A stretch of DNA of 64,000 bases. It comes from Spirosoma sp. KCTC 42546. Lineage in GTDB: Bacteria; Bacteroidota; Bacteroidia; Cytophagales; Spirosomataceae. The translations under genes and the position numbers were made by a program. The stretch lies in the NCBI RefSeq assembly GCF_006965485.1, contig NZ_CP041360.1:6986501-7050500 (forward strand), read 5' to 3'. How positions within the stretch are numbered: position 1 is the stretch's first letter; each line of letters starts with the position of its first letter. Below are positions 17,839 through 26,476 of the stretch, in pieces. Below the pieces are notes generated by a model that saw only the letters and a list, made by a program, of their open reading frames with translations, was not told where the DNA came from and made no database searches.

Positions 17839-18192
17839 CTAGTGAAGTTCTATATCCATTCGTCGTAGCAGGCCGTCTTGGATTGTGTAAATGTGCTTAA
17901 CTACTCCGTCAAATAACGTATTGCCTTGTAAGTCTTTTACAAGTTGATGGACGTTAACTTCCAATGTGCCATTCGGTCTTTCAATAATGTTGACTGGATC
18001 GACAGTAGGATTAATTTCGGACCATTGACGTGTCCAATAGTTGCGTATTTCTTCGTGGCCACTCACGTAACCACCTTCAAATGCTTTTGGCCATTCCACA
18101 TTTGAGTGAAATGTAGAAAGCGCTCTGTCGATATCTCTCGAGTTAAAAGCCGAATAGGCTTTTTTGATTAAGGCATGAATGTGCTTATCCAA
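17839..18192 (-). CDS. SnoaL/NTF2-like protein
   Basis: 117 residues with the cone-fold pattern: an N-terminal helix (IHALIKKAYSAFNSRDIDRALSTFHSNVEWPKAF), GHEEIRNYWTRQW, then strands LEVNVHQLVKDLQGNTLFDGVVKHIYTI and LLRRMDIE. Such domains act as isomerases, cyclases or simply bind small hydrophobics; no catalytic residues can be assigned. It stands alone upstream of the epoxide hydrolase transcript end, on the same strand. Confidence 0.75.
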   Translation of the reverse strand: MDKHIHALIKKAYSAFNSRDIDRALSTFHSNVEWPKAFEGGYVSGHEEIRNYWTRQWSEINPTVDPVNIIERPNGTLEVNVHQLVKDLQGNTLFDGVVKHIYTIQDGLLRRMDIELH

Positions 18193-18348
18193 TTTGTTTG
18201 CTTTTAGAGTTACTAATCAAAAAGGTTAGCTATGGAGGTCTGAACTAACCCCATAGTGTCGGCGCTATAACTTTGACACAGCATAAGTAGAAGAAGCCCC
18301 GCTACCCTAGCGTTACTCCTATTTGCATACGTTCTAGCTACAAATTAA

Positions 18349-19476
18349 CTAGCCAATTCCCTTGAAAAATGCCCTGATATCCCTTGCCAATAAATGGGGC
18401 TGTTCCATGGCAGCAAAATGGCCGCCGGTATTCATTTCTGTCCAACGCTGAATGTTATATCCTTTTTCGATGTAAGCGCGGGGTGGTGTGGGTAGTTCTT
18501 TTGGAAATTTCGCAAATGCGACGGGTACCCGCACAAAATCGTGCTCACGAAATAGTAGAGGACGTTTACTGTTTTCGTTGTACATGCGTATCGAGGAGTG
18601 TATCGTTTGGGTAACCCAGTACAACGTAACATTGGCCAGTAAGTCGTCTTTGGCGAATACGGTTTCGAGATTTCCCTGATGGTCACTCCAGCCATAGAAT
18701 TTCTCGACGATCCACGCGCACAACCCAGTCGGCGAATCATTCAGACCATAGGCCAACGTGAGCGGTTTAGAGCTATGCTGTTGCGCATACGCCCCCTCCC
18801 GAGCCGACCAGTCACTGGCCGATCGTTGAAATGCCTTTACGTCTTCGGGCATCGACTCGTTTTCGTGCAGAAAGGGCTTATACGAGCCAGGAATATAATT
18901 TAGGTGTAGACCTATCACGCTCTCGGGGTGTTTCAAGGCCAGCCAGGTACTGATCCCAGCACCAATATCACCCCCCTGTGCTCCATACGTTTTGTAGCCC
19001 AGTTCGCTCATTAATTTGTGCCATACCTCTGCCACAAAGGCACTGTCACAACCGGGCTGTGAACAGGTGCCAGAAAACCCAAACCCGACGACCGATGGAA
19101 TAACGACATCAAATGATAGGTCGTCAGCCTGGGTTAGAAGCGGAATGAGCTTCATCATTTCTAGGAATAAACCCGGCCATCCATGCGTGATGAGCAAGGG
19201 AATGGTCTGCTTTCCCTTCCCTTTTATGTGCAAAAAATGAATGCGGACGCTATCAATTACGGCTATAAAATTCGGGTAGGCGTTTATTTCGTCTTCTACC
19301 TTGCGCCAATCAAAATCAGTTGCCCAATAGGCGGCTAACTCCTTCAAGTAGGCGAGGTTGGTGCCATAACTCCACCCCGAATCCACTAGCTCATCAGGCC
19401 AACGGGTAGCGCTTATCTTGCCCCTTAAATCATCCAGGATTTCTTGAGGTACGTTAACACGGAAAGGCTCTATCAC
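18349..19476 (-). CDS. Epoxide hydrolase family protein (microsomal type, EHN domain)
   Basis: 375 residues. The N-terminal EHN lid domain (FRVNVPQEILDDLRGKISATRWPDEL, WKVEDEIN-like segment) precedes an alpha/beta-hydrolase core with LLITHGWPGLFLEMMKLIP (oxyanion HGWPG), GAQGGDIGAGISTWLA (nucleophile Asp in the GGDxGA elbow) and MNTGGHFAAMEQPHLLARDIRAF (catalytic His). This is the microsomal epoxide hydrolase architecture, opening epoxides to diols through an Asp ester. Cytosolic. Adjacent genes are SDR, SnoaL and AraC proteins, suggesting a detoxification or catabolic function. Confidence 0.88.
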   Translation of the reverse strand: MIEPFRVNVPQEILDDLRGKISATRWPDELVDSGWSYGTNLAYLKELAAYWATDFDWRKVEDEINAYPNFIAVIDSVRIHFLHIKGKGKQTIPLLITHGWPGLFLEMMKLIPLLTQADDLSFDVVIPSVVGFGFSGTCSQPGCDSAFVAEVWHKLMSELGYKTYGAQGGDIGAGISTWLALKHPESVIGLHLNYIPGSYKPFLHENESMPEDVKAFQRSASDWSAREGAYAQQHSSKPLTLAYGLNDSPTGLCAWIVEKFYGWSDHQGNLETVFAKDDLLANVTLYWVTQTIHSSIRMYNENSKRPLLFREHDFVRVPVAFAKFPKELPTPPRAYIEKGYNIQRWTEMNTGGHFAAMEQPHLLARDIRAFFKGIG

Positions 19477-19532
19477 GCTGAATTTCTTGGAAAAACGATT
19501 AGTTTTTACTCGTTACGGCTGCCCAAAGTCGC

Positions 19533-20273
19533 TTAATTTTGGGCTGCCGGACGAATGACAATATCACCAACTTCCACATCCTTCGGCTGACTGATGGCAT
19601 AAATCACCGCGTTGGCAACTGCCTGAGGACTGATCGCAAGCTGATCCATGTTTTTCATAATGGTCGCCTTCATTTGCTGATCTTTGATGTTGTCGGCAAA
19701 GCCTGTCTTGACAAATCCGGGGGAAATACCGGTAATCCGGATTGTCCCATCCGACTCCTGCCTAAAAGCCTCGGCTAACGTCCGGACAGCATTTTTGGTG
19801 GCGGCATAGACCCCCTGCGTCGGCACGATTTTTATGCCCGAGGTAGAAATAATATTGACGATGTGCCCTTCCTGTTGTTTTTTGAAAACGGGAATAGCCG
19901 CTGCCATGCCATACAGGACGGCTTTGAGGTTGATGTCGATCATATCATTCCAGCCGTCGATATCCAGTTCATCAATCCGGCTAAGCTGACTAACCCCCGC
20001 ATTGTTGATGAGAACGTCCAATCGGCCAAAGGAGTCAACTGCTTTATTGACCAGTTGAACCAGCTCTTCTTTGTTCCTGACATCTAGTTTTACAAACTCG
20101 GCGTTGCCGCCTTCCTGCCTGATCTCGTCCACAATTGTCTCCAGCTGCTCGGTTCTACGGGCACCTAACACAACGTTGACGCCGAGTCTAGCTAATTCAA
20201 CTGCTGTGGCTTTTCCAATCCCGCTGCTTGCGCCGGTAATGGCCACTACCTTTCCCTTTAGTTCGTTTTTCAT
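19533..20273 (-). CDS. Short-chain dehydrogenase/reductase (classical SDR)
   Basis: 246 residues with all classical SDR motifs: VAITGASSGIGKATA (NAD(P) loop), LDVRNKEE, INNAGVSQLSR, NIISTSGIKI with the catalytic Ser, YAATKNAVR (YxxxK) and GISPGFVKTGFADN. R38-like arginines after the second strand (GARRTEQ) favour NADP. Substrate unknown. It lies 43 bp downstream of the SnoaL-like gene on the same strand and probably shares its transcript. Confidence 0.9.
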   Translation of the reverse strand: MKNELKGKVVAITGASSGIGKATAVELARLGVNVVLGARRTEQLETIVDEIRQEGGNAEFVKLDVRNKEELVQLVNKAVDSFGRLDVLINNAGVSQLSRIDELDIDGWNDMIDINLKAVLYGMAAAIPVFKKQQEGHIVNIISTSGIKIVPTQGVYAATKNAVRTLAEAFRQESDGTIRITGISPGFVKTGFADNIKDQQMKATIMKNMDQLAISPQAVANAVIYAISQPKDVEVGDIVIRPAAQN

Positions 20274-20315
20274 GTTGATTGTTTTTAGTCGGCAATTTTT
20301 TCGAGACGGGGTTCA

Positions 20316-20762
20316 CTATTTGCCTGCCGCACCTAGTTGACCCAGAAAGGTTCTGTTGTCAGTCTGCACCCATTCTTCGACCAGTCGTCCCTGATCGTCA
20401 AAGCGGAACAGGTTGATCAGATCGAAGACCACCCGCTGCCCATTTGGTGGCAACGGACCGGCGGGTGATTGTGTGAATTCATTCACAAACGTTCCTTCAA
20501 TCCAGGTTTGACAGGCTACATGGTTTCCCTCAACGACAATCATCCCCCGTTTAATAGAGCGGTCAGCAAAGGCAGCCCGGATCGATTTAAAATAGTTGGT
20601 GAGCCCGGCGTAATCAGACTCAAAACCGCCGGGGCCATGAAACCTAAAATTCTCCACGTCAAAGTACGCGTCAATGTCCGCCTGTTCGGCACCCAGTACT
20701 TCGAGCTCTCCGGCTTTGATCAGCCGGCTAATCAGCTCTTCACGACTTAATTGATTTTCCAT
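20316..20762 (-). CDS. SnoaL-like polyketide cyclase-type protein
   Basis: 148 residues from the ATG at 20762; an earlier in-frame ATG adds 27 residues that overlap the AraC gene end and look non-native. Seen: FRFHGPGGFESDYAGLTNYFKSIRAAF, MIVVEGNHVACQTWIEGTF, NGQRVVFDLINLFRFDDQGRLVEEWVQTD, the typical SnoaL pattern ending in a conserved VEEW. Family members isomerise or cyclise small ring compounds or have lost activity. Sits between an SDR gene and an AraC regulator, all on one strand. Confidence 0.8.
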   Translation of the reverse strand: MENQLSREELISRLIKAGELEVLGAEQADIDAYFDVENFRFHGPGGFESDYAGLTNYFKSIRAAFADRSIKRGMIVVEGNHVACQTWIEGTFVNEFTQSPAGPLPPNGQRVVFDLINLFRFDDQGRLVEEWVQTDNRTFLGQLGAAGK

Positions 20763-20842
20763 AATGACCAGGTAACGTTGATGTATTGATTGAACTAAGT
20801 ATTGGTGCTTGTAGCCAGATAAATTACCCATCTGTTGCCGCA

Positions 20843-21763
20843 TCAGTTAAACGACTTCCTGAATTCAAGGGGCGTGAGGGCCGTCTTACGTTTAAATAGC
20901 TTACTGAAGGATTGTGGGTATTCGAAGCCTACCTGATACGCAATTTCATTGACGGTTAAGTCAGTCGTTGATAGCTTTTCTTTTGCCAAATCAATAAGTT
21001 TAGCATGAATGTGCTGCTGTGTATTTTGACCGGTAAGCACGTTCAATACACTGCTCAAATAATTTCGGGATACGTTTAGCCGTTGCGCTACATACTCTGG
21101 CGTAGGTAGCCCATGCTCAATTAGTTCCTTACTCGTGAAGTACTCGGAAAGGAGCGCTTCTACATGCTCCAGAAGGGTGTGGTTCGATTTTTTGCGCGTA
21201 ATAAACTGGCGTTGATAAAACCGTTTGGCGTAGTTTAGTAATGTTTCGATTTGGGAAATGATAATATCCTGCGTGAACTTGTCGATGTTGGAACGGTATT
21301 CCTGCTGAACATTCCTGACAATAGTGTTAATTATGGCCTTTTCTTTTTCAGACAGAAACAAGGCCTCGTTGGCCGAATAATCGAAGAAATCGTACTTCCT
21401 TATTTTTGTAGCCAGCGTTGTCTCCCATAAAAAATCAGGATGAATCAGTAAGATCCAGCCAGATGGACTGATCGGCTCCCTGCCCTTCTCAATGGTAAAA
21501 ACCTGATTGGGCGCCATAAAAAACATAGCCCCTTCGTCAAAATCATGCGGTTGCTGGCCGTACTTAAATTTGGCATCCGCCGTTTTTCCAATCGAAGAAA
21601 CAGAATAAAATTCCCAGATAAATTGGTAGGACGCTTCCTTCAGTGGTTGCGTGTCTGCATCCAGATCAATCAGACTGATCTGCGGATGCTCGGGTTTGGG
21701 CAACCCCCGAAGCTGATGGAACTCGCTGATTGTTCTAACCCTGCATGGCTTGATGTTTCCCAT
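20843..21763 (-). CDS. AraC-family regulator
   Basis: 306 residues. A cupin-like N-terminal half (YQFIWEFYSVSS, HDFDEGAMFFMAPNQVF, GWILLIHPDFLW) and a C-terminal AraC domain (about 205-306: YVAQRLNVSRNYLSSVLNVLTGQNTQQHIH, LTVNEIAYQVGFEYPQSFSKLFKRKTALTPLEFR). The pattern FxAPxQVF and RQFITRKKS is shared with the AraC proteins at 25444 and 29454, so the three are paralogues. Placed between the SnoaL/SDR pair and the NmrA-like gene on the same strand, its likely targets. Confidence 0.9.
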   Translation of the reverse strand: MGNIKPCRVRTISEFHQLRGLPKPEHPQISLIDLDADTQPLKEASYQFIWEFYSVSSIGKTADAKFKYGQQPHDFDEGAMFFMAPNQVFTIEKGREPISPSGWILLIHPDFLWETTLATKIRKYDFFDYSANEALFLSEKEKAIINTIVRNVQQEYRSNIDKFTQDIIISQIETLLNYAKRFYQRQFITRKKSNHTLLEHVEALLSEYFTSKELIEHGLPTPEYVAQRLNVSRNYLSSVLNVLTGQNTQQHIHAKLIDLAKEKLSTTDLTVNEIAYQVGFEYPQSFSKLFKRKTALTPLEFRKSFN

Positions 21764-21774
21764 TTTTGAACATG

Positions 21775-22749
21775 TTAGTTGTGATCGGCATAGACCGCGG
21801 CAAACTCCCTGGCGAAATCAACCATCTTGACCGTTCCCAGCTTTTCGGGTCTGTTCAGGAAATAGTCTTTATGGACCAAACCGCTATGAATACCCGCATT
21901 CATCTCGACCAACGCTTTGGCAATTTGCTTAGGCATCCCAAAGCGTTCCGCACCGGTCTGCATCTGTTTATCAGAAATAGTTACCCATTTTAAATACGGC
22001 TTACCGATTGCCTCACCGATAATGGTGGCTACCTGATCGCAGGTCATCTCATCGCTGGCTACATACCGTACGTTTCTGCCGCGAAAAGGCTTGATCAGCT
22101 CTTCCGCAACCACATCGGCAATATCAAGTGGCGAGACCCACACGGTTTTATCAGCTCCGCCGTAGTTTGCCATCAGAATGCCCGTCTGACCCCTCAACAG
22201 AGGCAGTAGTCCGTAGTAACGGAAGGCCAGCAGGTGCGCCAGAAAGCCCCTGCCCTTAATCAAGGGTATGTTCTGAAATAGGTTATTGTAGAAACCGGCA
22301 GGACGAATGTGTGTTATGGAAACATCGTCCGGTAACTGTCTCAGAATGGTCTCCGCATGGTAGTGAACAGCCAGCAGCCCCGTACCTACGTCTGTATGGG
22401 CACCCATACTGCTTAAGTGTACAATGCGTTTAACGCCAGCTTGCTGGATAGCCTGTTTATAGTTGTTGACGACTTTAGAAATTGCCTCGATGATGTTAAG
22501 CTGTTTATCGAGATACCGCTCCGTCTCAAAAGCCTCCATCACATAAACAGCATCGGCCCCCTTGAAGGTCTTTGCCAGAAAGTCGGCATCTTCCATGGTG
22601 CCAATAGCTGCTGTTGCGCCAATGGCTTCAATCTCTTTTCGTCTCTCACTTTTGCTGCTAACTACCGTAACAGCATGCCCTTGTTGTACCAATCGGCAAG
22701 CGAGCGGCCTGCTGACGTTGCCTAATGAGCCGGTTATACTAATCTTCAT
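21775..22749 (-). CDS. NmrA-like NAD(P)-binding protein (atypical SDR)
   Basis: 324 residues from MKISITGSLGNVSRPLA, where the Rossmann GxxGxxSxxL dinucleotide loop begins; a frame upstream adds 50 unrelated residues. Further motifs: HAVTVVSSKSERRKEIE, GADAVYVMEAF, VKRIVHLSSMGAH, ITHIRPAGFYNNLF and WVSPLDIADVVAEEL. These are the features of NmrA/HSCARG and NAD(P)H-azoreductase-like proteins, which bind NADP as redox sensors or reduce quinones; no catalytic YxxxK is present. Ends 11 bp before the AraC gene on the same strand, and is divergent from the Crp/Fnr gene. Confidence 0.85.
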   Translation of the reverse strand: MKISITGSLGNVSRPLACRLVQQGHAVTVVSSKSERRKEIEAIGATAAIGTMEDADFLAKTFKGADAVYVMEAFETERYLDKQLNIIEAISKVVNNYKQAIQQAGVKRIVHLSSMGAHTDVGTGLLAVHYHAETILRQLPDDVSITHIRPAGFYNNLFQNIPLIKGRGFLAHLLAFRYYGLLPLLRGQTGILMANYGGADKTVWVSPLDIADVVAEELIKPFRGRNVRYVASDEMTCDQVATIIGEAIGKPYLKWVTISDKQMQTGAERFGMPKQIAKALVEMNAGIHSGLVHKDYFLNRPEKLGTVKMVDFAREFAAVYADHN

Positions 22750-23050
22750 ACAATTTGAGTTTGTCATCGCAAAACTCAGAAAGTATGAACCCAGAAAAGT
22801 AGCCAAAACACAGTATGTTGTGCCGAAAAGAAAGACAGCAGCCAGACTGGGCGTGTCAATGCGTTTTGCTGAGGTCACTGGTTTTATACGCTGCACCATG
22901 ATTTAACAGTTTATTATAGAGTAGCTAGCCAGACCTATACAATGCGCTGGCGTTGCTGCAAACACATCCATTCGCGCTTTCGCCTACGTTCGAGTGGAAG
23001 TAAAGGCGATAGTAGCCTCAAACGAAACAATTTACCCGGTCAATCCAGTC

Positions 23051-23629
23051 ATGTACAAAGCACTGCAAGAAGCTGTCAATGCCATTATGCCCATGACGGA
23101 CGCCGATTTTGTCCTGCTGGACGCCATGACATCGACCTTTTCCGTACTTAAAGGGCAAACACTGATGGAGCCCGGCCGGGTGTGTACTGACATTTACTTC
23201 CTGACCCACGGCGTCTTTCGCATGTACTACGTTGATCCCGACGGCCGGGAGATCAATTACCGATTTGCCCTTGAGAACAACTTCATGGTCGACTTTCAGA
23301 GCTTTCTGAGTCGCAAACCATCCCATTACTACTGGCAGGCGATGGAAAATGCCCGGGGATTCGCCTTCAGCTACAATGATGTGCAAGAAGCCTATCGACA
23401 ATCGCGTAACTGGGAACGCTTTGGTCGACTGATGGCCGAGCAGGTCTACCAGCAGGTCAACGAGCGCATCGAACTCCTCCAGTTTTTAACGCCCGAGCAG
23501 CGGTACCTGCACGTGGTGGCTACGCAACCGGCCCTGGTCAACCAAATCTCCCAGTTTCATCTGTCCTCTTACCTGGGCGTTACGCCAGAATCCCTGAGTC
23601 GAATCCGCAAGCGGCTCAGTCAACACTAA
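23051..23629 (+). CDS. Crp/Fnr-family regulator
   Basis: 192 residues from ATG 23051 (an in-frame GTG at 22994 is possible but its added residues look like noncoding). A cyclic-nucleotide-binding-like beta-roll occupies about 15-120 (FSVLKGQTLMEPGRVCTDIYFLTHGVFRMYYVDPDGREINYRF in pieces), then a dimer helix (YQQVNERIELLQFLTPEQRYL) and a winged HTH (QFHLSSYLGVTPESLSRIRKRL). It lacks the Cys of true Fnr. Divergent from the NmrA-like gene, so probably regulates it or itself. Confidence 0.87.
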   Translation: MYKALQEAVNAIMPMTDADFVLLDAMTSTFSVLKGQTLMEPGRVCTDIYFLTHGVFRMYYVDPDGREINYRFALENNFMVDFQSFLSRKPSHYYWQAMENARGFAFSYNDVQEAYRQSRNWERFGRLMAEQVYQQVNERIELLQFLTPEQRYLHVVATQPALVNQISQFHLSSYLGVTPESLSRIRKRLSQH

Positions 23630-23703
23630 CAACCTTTCTTACCTAACGTCAACGATTTGGGCGTTTGTGGAGGTCGACCTTTGTGCCAGATAAACACAAA
23701 CAA

Positions 23704-23895
23704 ATGACGACCACAACACGAAAAACGGCGCTCATCACCGGCGCATCAGGCGGAATCGGCTATGAACTGGCGACCCTGTTCGCCCGGGATGGAACTGATC
23801 TGATCCTGAACCGACTGCTCGCCATTAGCACCGGGCTGACGCCCTCCCGCCGGTTATTACTGGCGATCTCCACGTTCGTTATGCGCCAGCAATAG
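23704..23895 (+). pseudogene. SDR gene with a large in-frame internal deletion
   Basis: Reads TTTTRKTALITGASGGIGYELATLF, a classical SDR N-terminus with the TGxxxGIG loop, then passes without a frame change into NRLLAISTGLTPSRRLL, which resembles the extreme C-terminus of the same SDR family. Only 63 residues remain of about 260; the NNAG, Ser and YxxxK parts are gone. Probably a remnant; the product could not be an enzyme. Confidence 0.75.
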
Positions 23896-23977
23896 GCAGG
23901 CACTACCCCGACAAAATTGGCTTTACGGATAGCCCAATCCATACACATTCATTTTTCACATTTTCTTCGATTTATCA

Positions 23978-24319
23978 ATGATCAAATTCACGATTCTCCT
24001 GCGCAAACGCGCCGACTTAAGTCACGACGAGTTTGTCACCTATCACAAGACCAAACACGCGCCCTTGTTCATTTCCCTGCCTGAAGTACAGCAGCATGTG
24101 CGTCGTTATGTGCAGTGCCACTCCTTACCGATTGCGTTGCCGGGGATGCCACCCCAGGCGTACGACGGCATAACCGAGTTATGGTTCGACAATGAAGATG
24201 CCATGGGGCAGGTGTTCCTATCCGAGCGGTATCTGGCTCTGGTACGGCCTGATGAAGCGAAGTTTCTGGACATGGCAGGCTGTGGTTTCCTGGTATGTTC
24301 CGAAAATGCGGTCTTATAA
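23978..24319 (+). CDS. EthD-domain protein
   Basis: 113 residues of the dimeric alpha-beta barrel fold: MIKFTILLRKRADLSHDEFVTYHKTKHAPLF, with the HxxKHAP motif that is the mark of EthD and related decarboxylases/dehalogenases, then YDGITELWFDNEDAMGQVF and DEAKFLDM. Such proteins take part in ring or side-chain degradation steps; specific reaction unknown. Stands alone on the plus strand, convergent with the aldo/keto reductase. Confidence 0.82.
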   Translation: MIKFTILLRKRADLSHDEFVTYHKTKHAPLFISLPEVQQHVRRYVQCHSLPIALPGMPPQAYDGITELWFDNEDAMGQVFLSERYLALVRPDEAKFLDMAGCGFLVCSENAVL

Positions 24320-24368
24320 CGGAACGACGTACCCAGGTACGTTGTCATCTATCCTCCTACTAGGCTAA

Positions 24369-25403
24369 CTACTGCCATGCCTGACCTGTCTCTCCGCCGA
24401 AGATCATCTTTTTCAGGCCCGGCGTAAAAAACAGGCTCGGTCGGGAAACGGCTTCTAAAGCCGCCAGTTGATCCGCTGTGAACCGGATTGTGAGTGCCGC
24501 CAGATTGTCCCGTAACTGATCCATCTGGCGGGCACCCATGATCGGTGCGGTCACGCCGGGTTGCGCCAGAAGCCAGGCCAGGGCCACGGAAGCCAGCGGG
24601 GCATTCTGCTGTCCGGCCATGGTACGAAGCACGTCCAGAATTTGCCAGTTCCGGTCGGTGAATTTCGACGTACCGAACGGATTAGAGCCGCTCAGTCGTC
24701 CCTGCCCGCTGGCACCGGCATTGGTCCGCTGGTACTTGCCCGCCAGAAAACCAGCTGCCAGTGGACTCCAGGGCGACAGGCTCAGTCCGCCGTCGCGACC
24801 GGCGGCAATATGTTCCTGCTCCACCATGCGCTCCACCAGCGAGTACTCCATCTGCATGGCAATGGGGCCAGGTACGTGATGAACGGTGGCCAGCGTTGCC
24901 GCTTTAGCCGTGTACCAGGCAGGCATGTCTGAGAAGCCGAAGTACCGAATCTTACCCGCCTGCACCAGGGCGCCCAACGTTTGCAACACTTCTTCCACGG
25001 GCGTCACCATATCCCAGACGTGCAGCCAGTAGAGGTCTACATAGTCGGTCTTGAGCCGACGCAGAGAACTCTCGAGGGCGTTATGAATATGCTTGCGCCC
25101 GTTGCCCCCGGCGTGTGGGTTGCCCGGTTGCGTGTTGAAGCCAAATTTGGTCGCCAGCACCACCTGGTCGCGTACCCCTCGATCGACTATGTACTGACCG
25201 ACGAGTTCTTCACTGCGGCCACCGGAGTAGGCGTCGGCGGTGTCGATCAAGTTACCCCCGGCATCGATGTACTGATTAAAGATCTGTTGGGAGGTATCAT
25301 CCGGCGAGCCCCAGGCCGTGTTACCAAAGGTCATAGTGCCCAGGGCTAAGGGGCTCACCACCAGGCCGGAGCGGCCCAGTGTACGATAGTCATTGAGTGT
25401 CAT
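24369..25403 (-). CDS. Aldo/keto reductase (YajO/Gfo-type AKR)
   Basis: 344 residues from MTLNDYRTLGRSGLVVSPLALGTMTFG; the frame continues upstream but without the AKR pattern. TIM-barrel motifs: DTADAYSGGRSEELVGQYI (catalytic Asp and Tyr), VVLATKFGF (catalytic Lys), DYVDLYWLHVWD (His), MQMEYSLVER, LSPWSPLAAGFLAGKYQ and the NADP-binding C-terminal GARQMDQLRDNLAA. Reduces aldehydes or ketones with NADPH; substrate unknown. The AraC gene that probably controls it starts upstream on the same strand, 40 bp away. Confidence 0.92.
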   Translation of the reverse strand: MTLNDYRTLGRSGLVVSPLALGTMTFGNTAWGSPDDTSQQIFNQYIDAGGNLIDTADAYSGGRSEELVGQYIVDRGVRDQVVLATKFGFNTQPGNPHAGGNGRKHIHNALESSLRRLKTDYVDLYWLHVWDMVTPVEEVLQTLGALVQAGKIRYFGFSDMPAWYTAKAATLATVHHVPGPIAMQMEYSLVERMVEQEHIAAGRDGGLSLSPWSPLAAGFLAGKYQRTNAGASGQGRLSGSNPFGTSKFTDRNWQILDVLRTMAGQQNAPLASVALAWLLAQPGVTAPIMGARQMDQLRDNLAALTIRFTADQLAALEAVSRPSLFFTPGLKKMIFGGETGQAWQ

Positions 25404-25443
25404 TGTATGTGTTGTTTGTCGTTTAAAAAGGGTTACTAAAACG

Positions 25444-26406
25444 CTATTGCGCCGAGAAACGAAAGGCCACCGGACTGAGACCCGTTTTGCTTTTGAACAG
25501 TCGGCTGAAATACTGCGGGTATTCAAAGCCAAGCTGGAAGGCCGTCTCATTGACCGAGAGGGACGTTGTCAGCAGCAGTCGTTTCGCCTTCTCGATCAGG
25601 GCATTGTGAATGTGCTGCTGGGTGTTCTGACCAGTCAGTACCCTAAGCAGATCACTCAGGTAGGCCGGAGACACGTTCAGTTGATCGGCGAAAAACTGAA
25701 CCGTTGGCAAAGGCTGGTCAGCCTCCCGCGCGAAATAGTCTCTCAGCGCGGTCTCGAACCGGCTCAAGACCGATCCTTCGTCGCGGTCGTGTTCCACGGA
25801 GCGTCGGGTAACAAACTGCCGGGTATAAAAACGGTCGGCGTAGGTCAACAGCAATTCGACCTGCCCTACCAGTACGTCCTGACTGAACGCGTCGATCGGT
25901 CGTTCGCACTCTGCCCGCAAGTTGTCGAGCAATCGGCTAAGCTGAACTTCTTCCTGTTCCGACAGATGAAGCGCTTCATGCACGGCATACGAGAAAAAGC
26001 CGTAGCTGCCAATTCGTTTGCCTACGGGGTATTTCCGCAGCAAGTCCGGGTGGAACACCAGCATCCAGCCCGTCACCTGGGTCGTATCTAATGACGGATC
26101 GACCGCGAATACCTGGCCGGGCGCTGAAAAACCCATGACCCCATCACTAAAATCGTAGGGCCGATGACCGTAGTACAGCAGTCCATTCAAGTTTCGTTTC
26201 AGAAAAATCGTGTAGAGTTGGAGCGCTACTGGTTTGTGTACCACCTTGCCGCCAAGGGCCACCGCCTGTTTATTAGCGGCTCCCAGATCAATCAGCGTCA
26301 GCAACGGATGCGCGGGGGCGGGCAGGTCGTAGAACCGGGTGTATTCCGTGACGGTATGCAGCGTCTGGATATCGGTGGTCGTGTGTTTCATCGGTATATA
26401 AACCAT
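25444..26406 (-). CDS. AraC-family regulator
   Basis: 320 residues; the start is the ATG at 26406, but one five codons on (26391) is equally possible. N-terminal cupin-like part with YDFSDGVMGFSAPGQVF and WMLVFHPDLLR; C-terminal AraC domain with QFFADQLNVSPAYLSDLLRVLTGQNTQQHIH and LSVNETAFQLGFEYPQYFSRLFKSKTGLSPVAFR. Very similar in layout to the protein at 20843. It is flanked by two aldo/keto reductase genes on its own strand. Confidence 0.9.
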   Translation of the reverse strand: MVYIPMKHTTTDIQTLHTVTEYTRFYDLPAPAHPLLTLIDLGAANKQAVALGGKVVHKPVALQLYTIFLKRNLNGLLYYGHRPYDFSDGVMGFSAPGQVFAVDPSLDTTQVTGWMLVFHPDLLRKYPVGKRIGSYGFFSYAVHEALHLSEQEEVQLSRLLDNLRAECERPIDAFSQDVLVGQVELLLTYADRFYTRQFVTRRSVEHDRDEGSVLSRFETALRDYFAREADQPLPTVQFFADQLNVSPAYLSDLLRVLTGQNTQQHIHNALIEKAKRLLLTTSLSVNETAFQLGFEYPQYFSRLFKSKTGLSPVAFRFSAQ

Positions 26407-26476
26407 TGGGTAAGATCCGTTTCGGGCTGTTAATGCGCTCGGATGGGTTCATTAAACAGCCCAAAACGGTGTTTTT

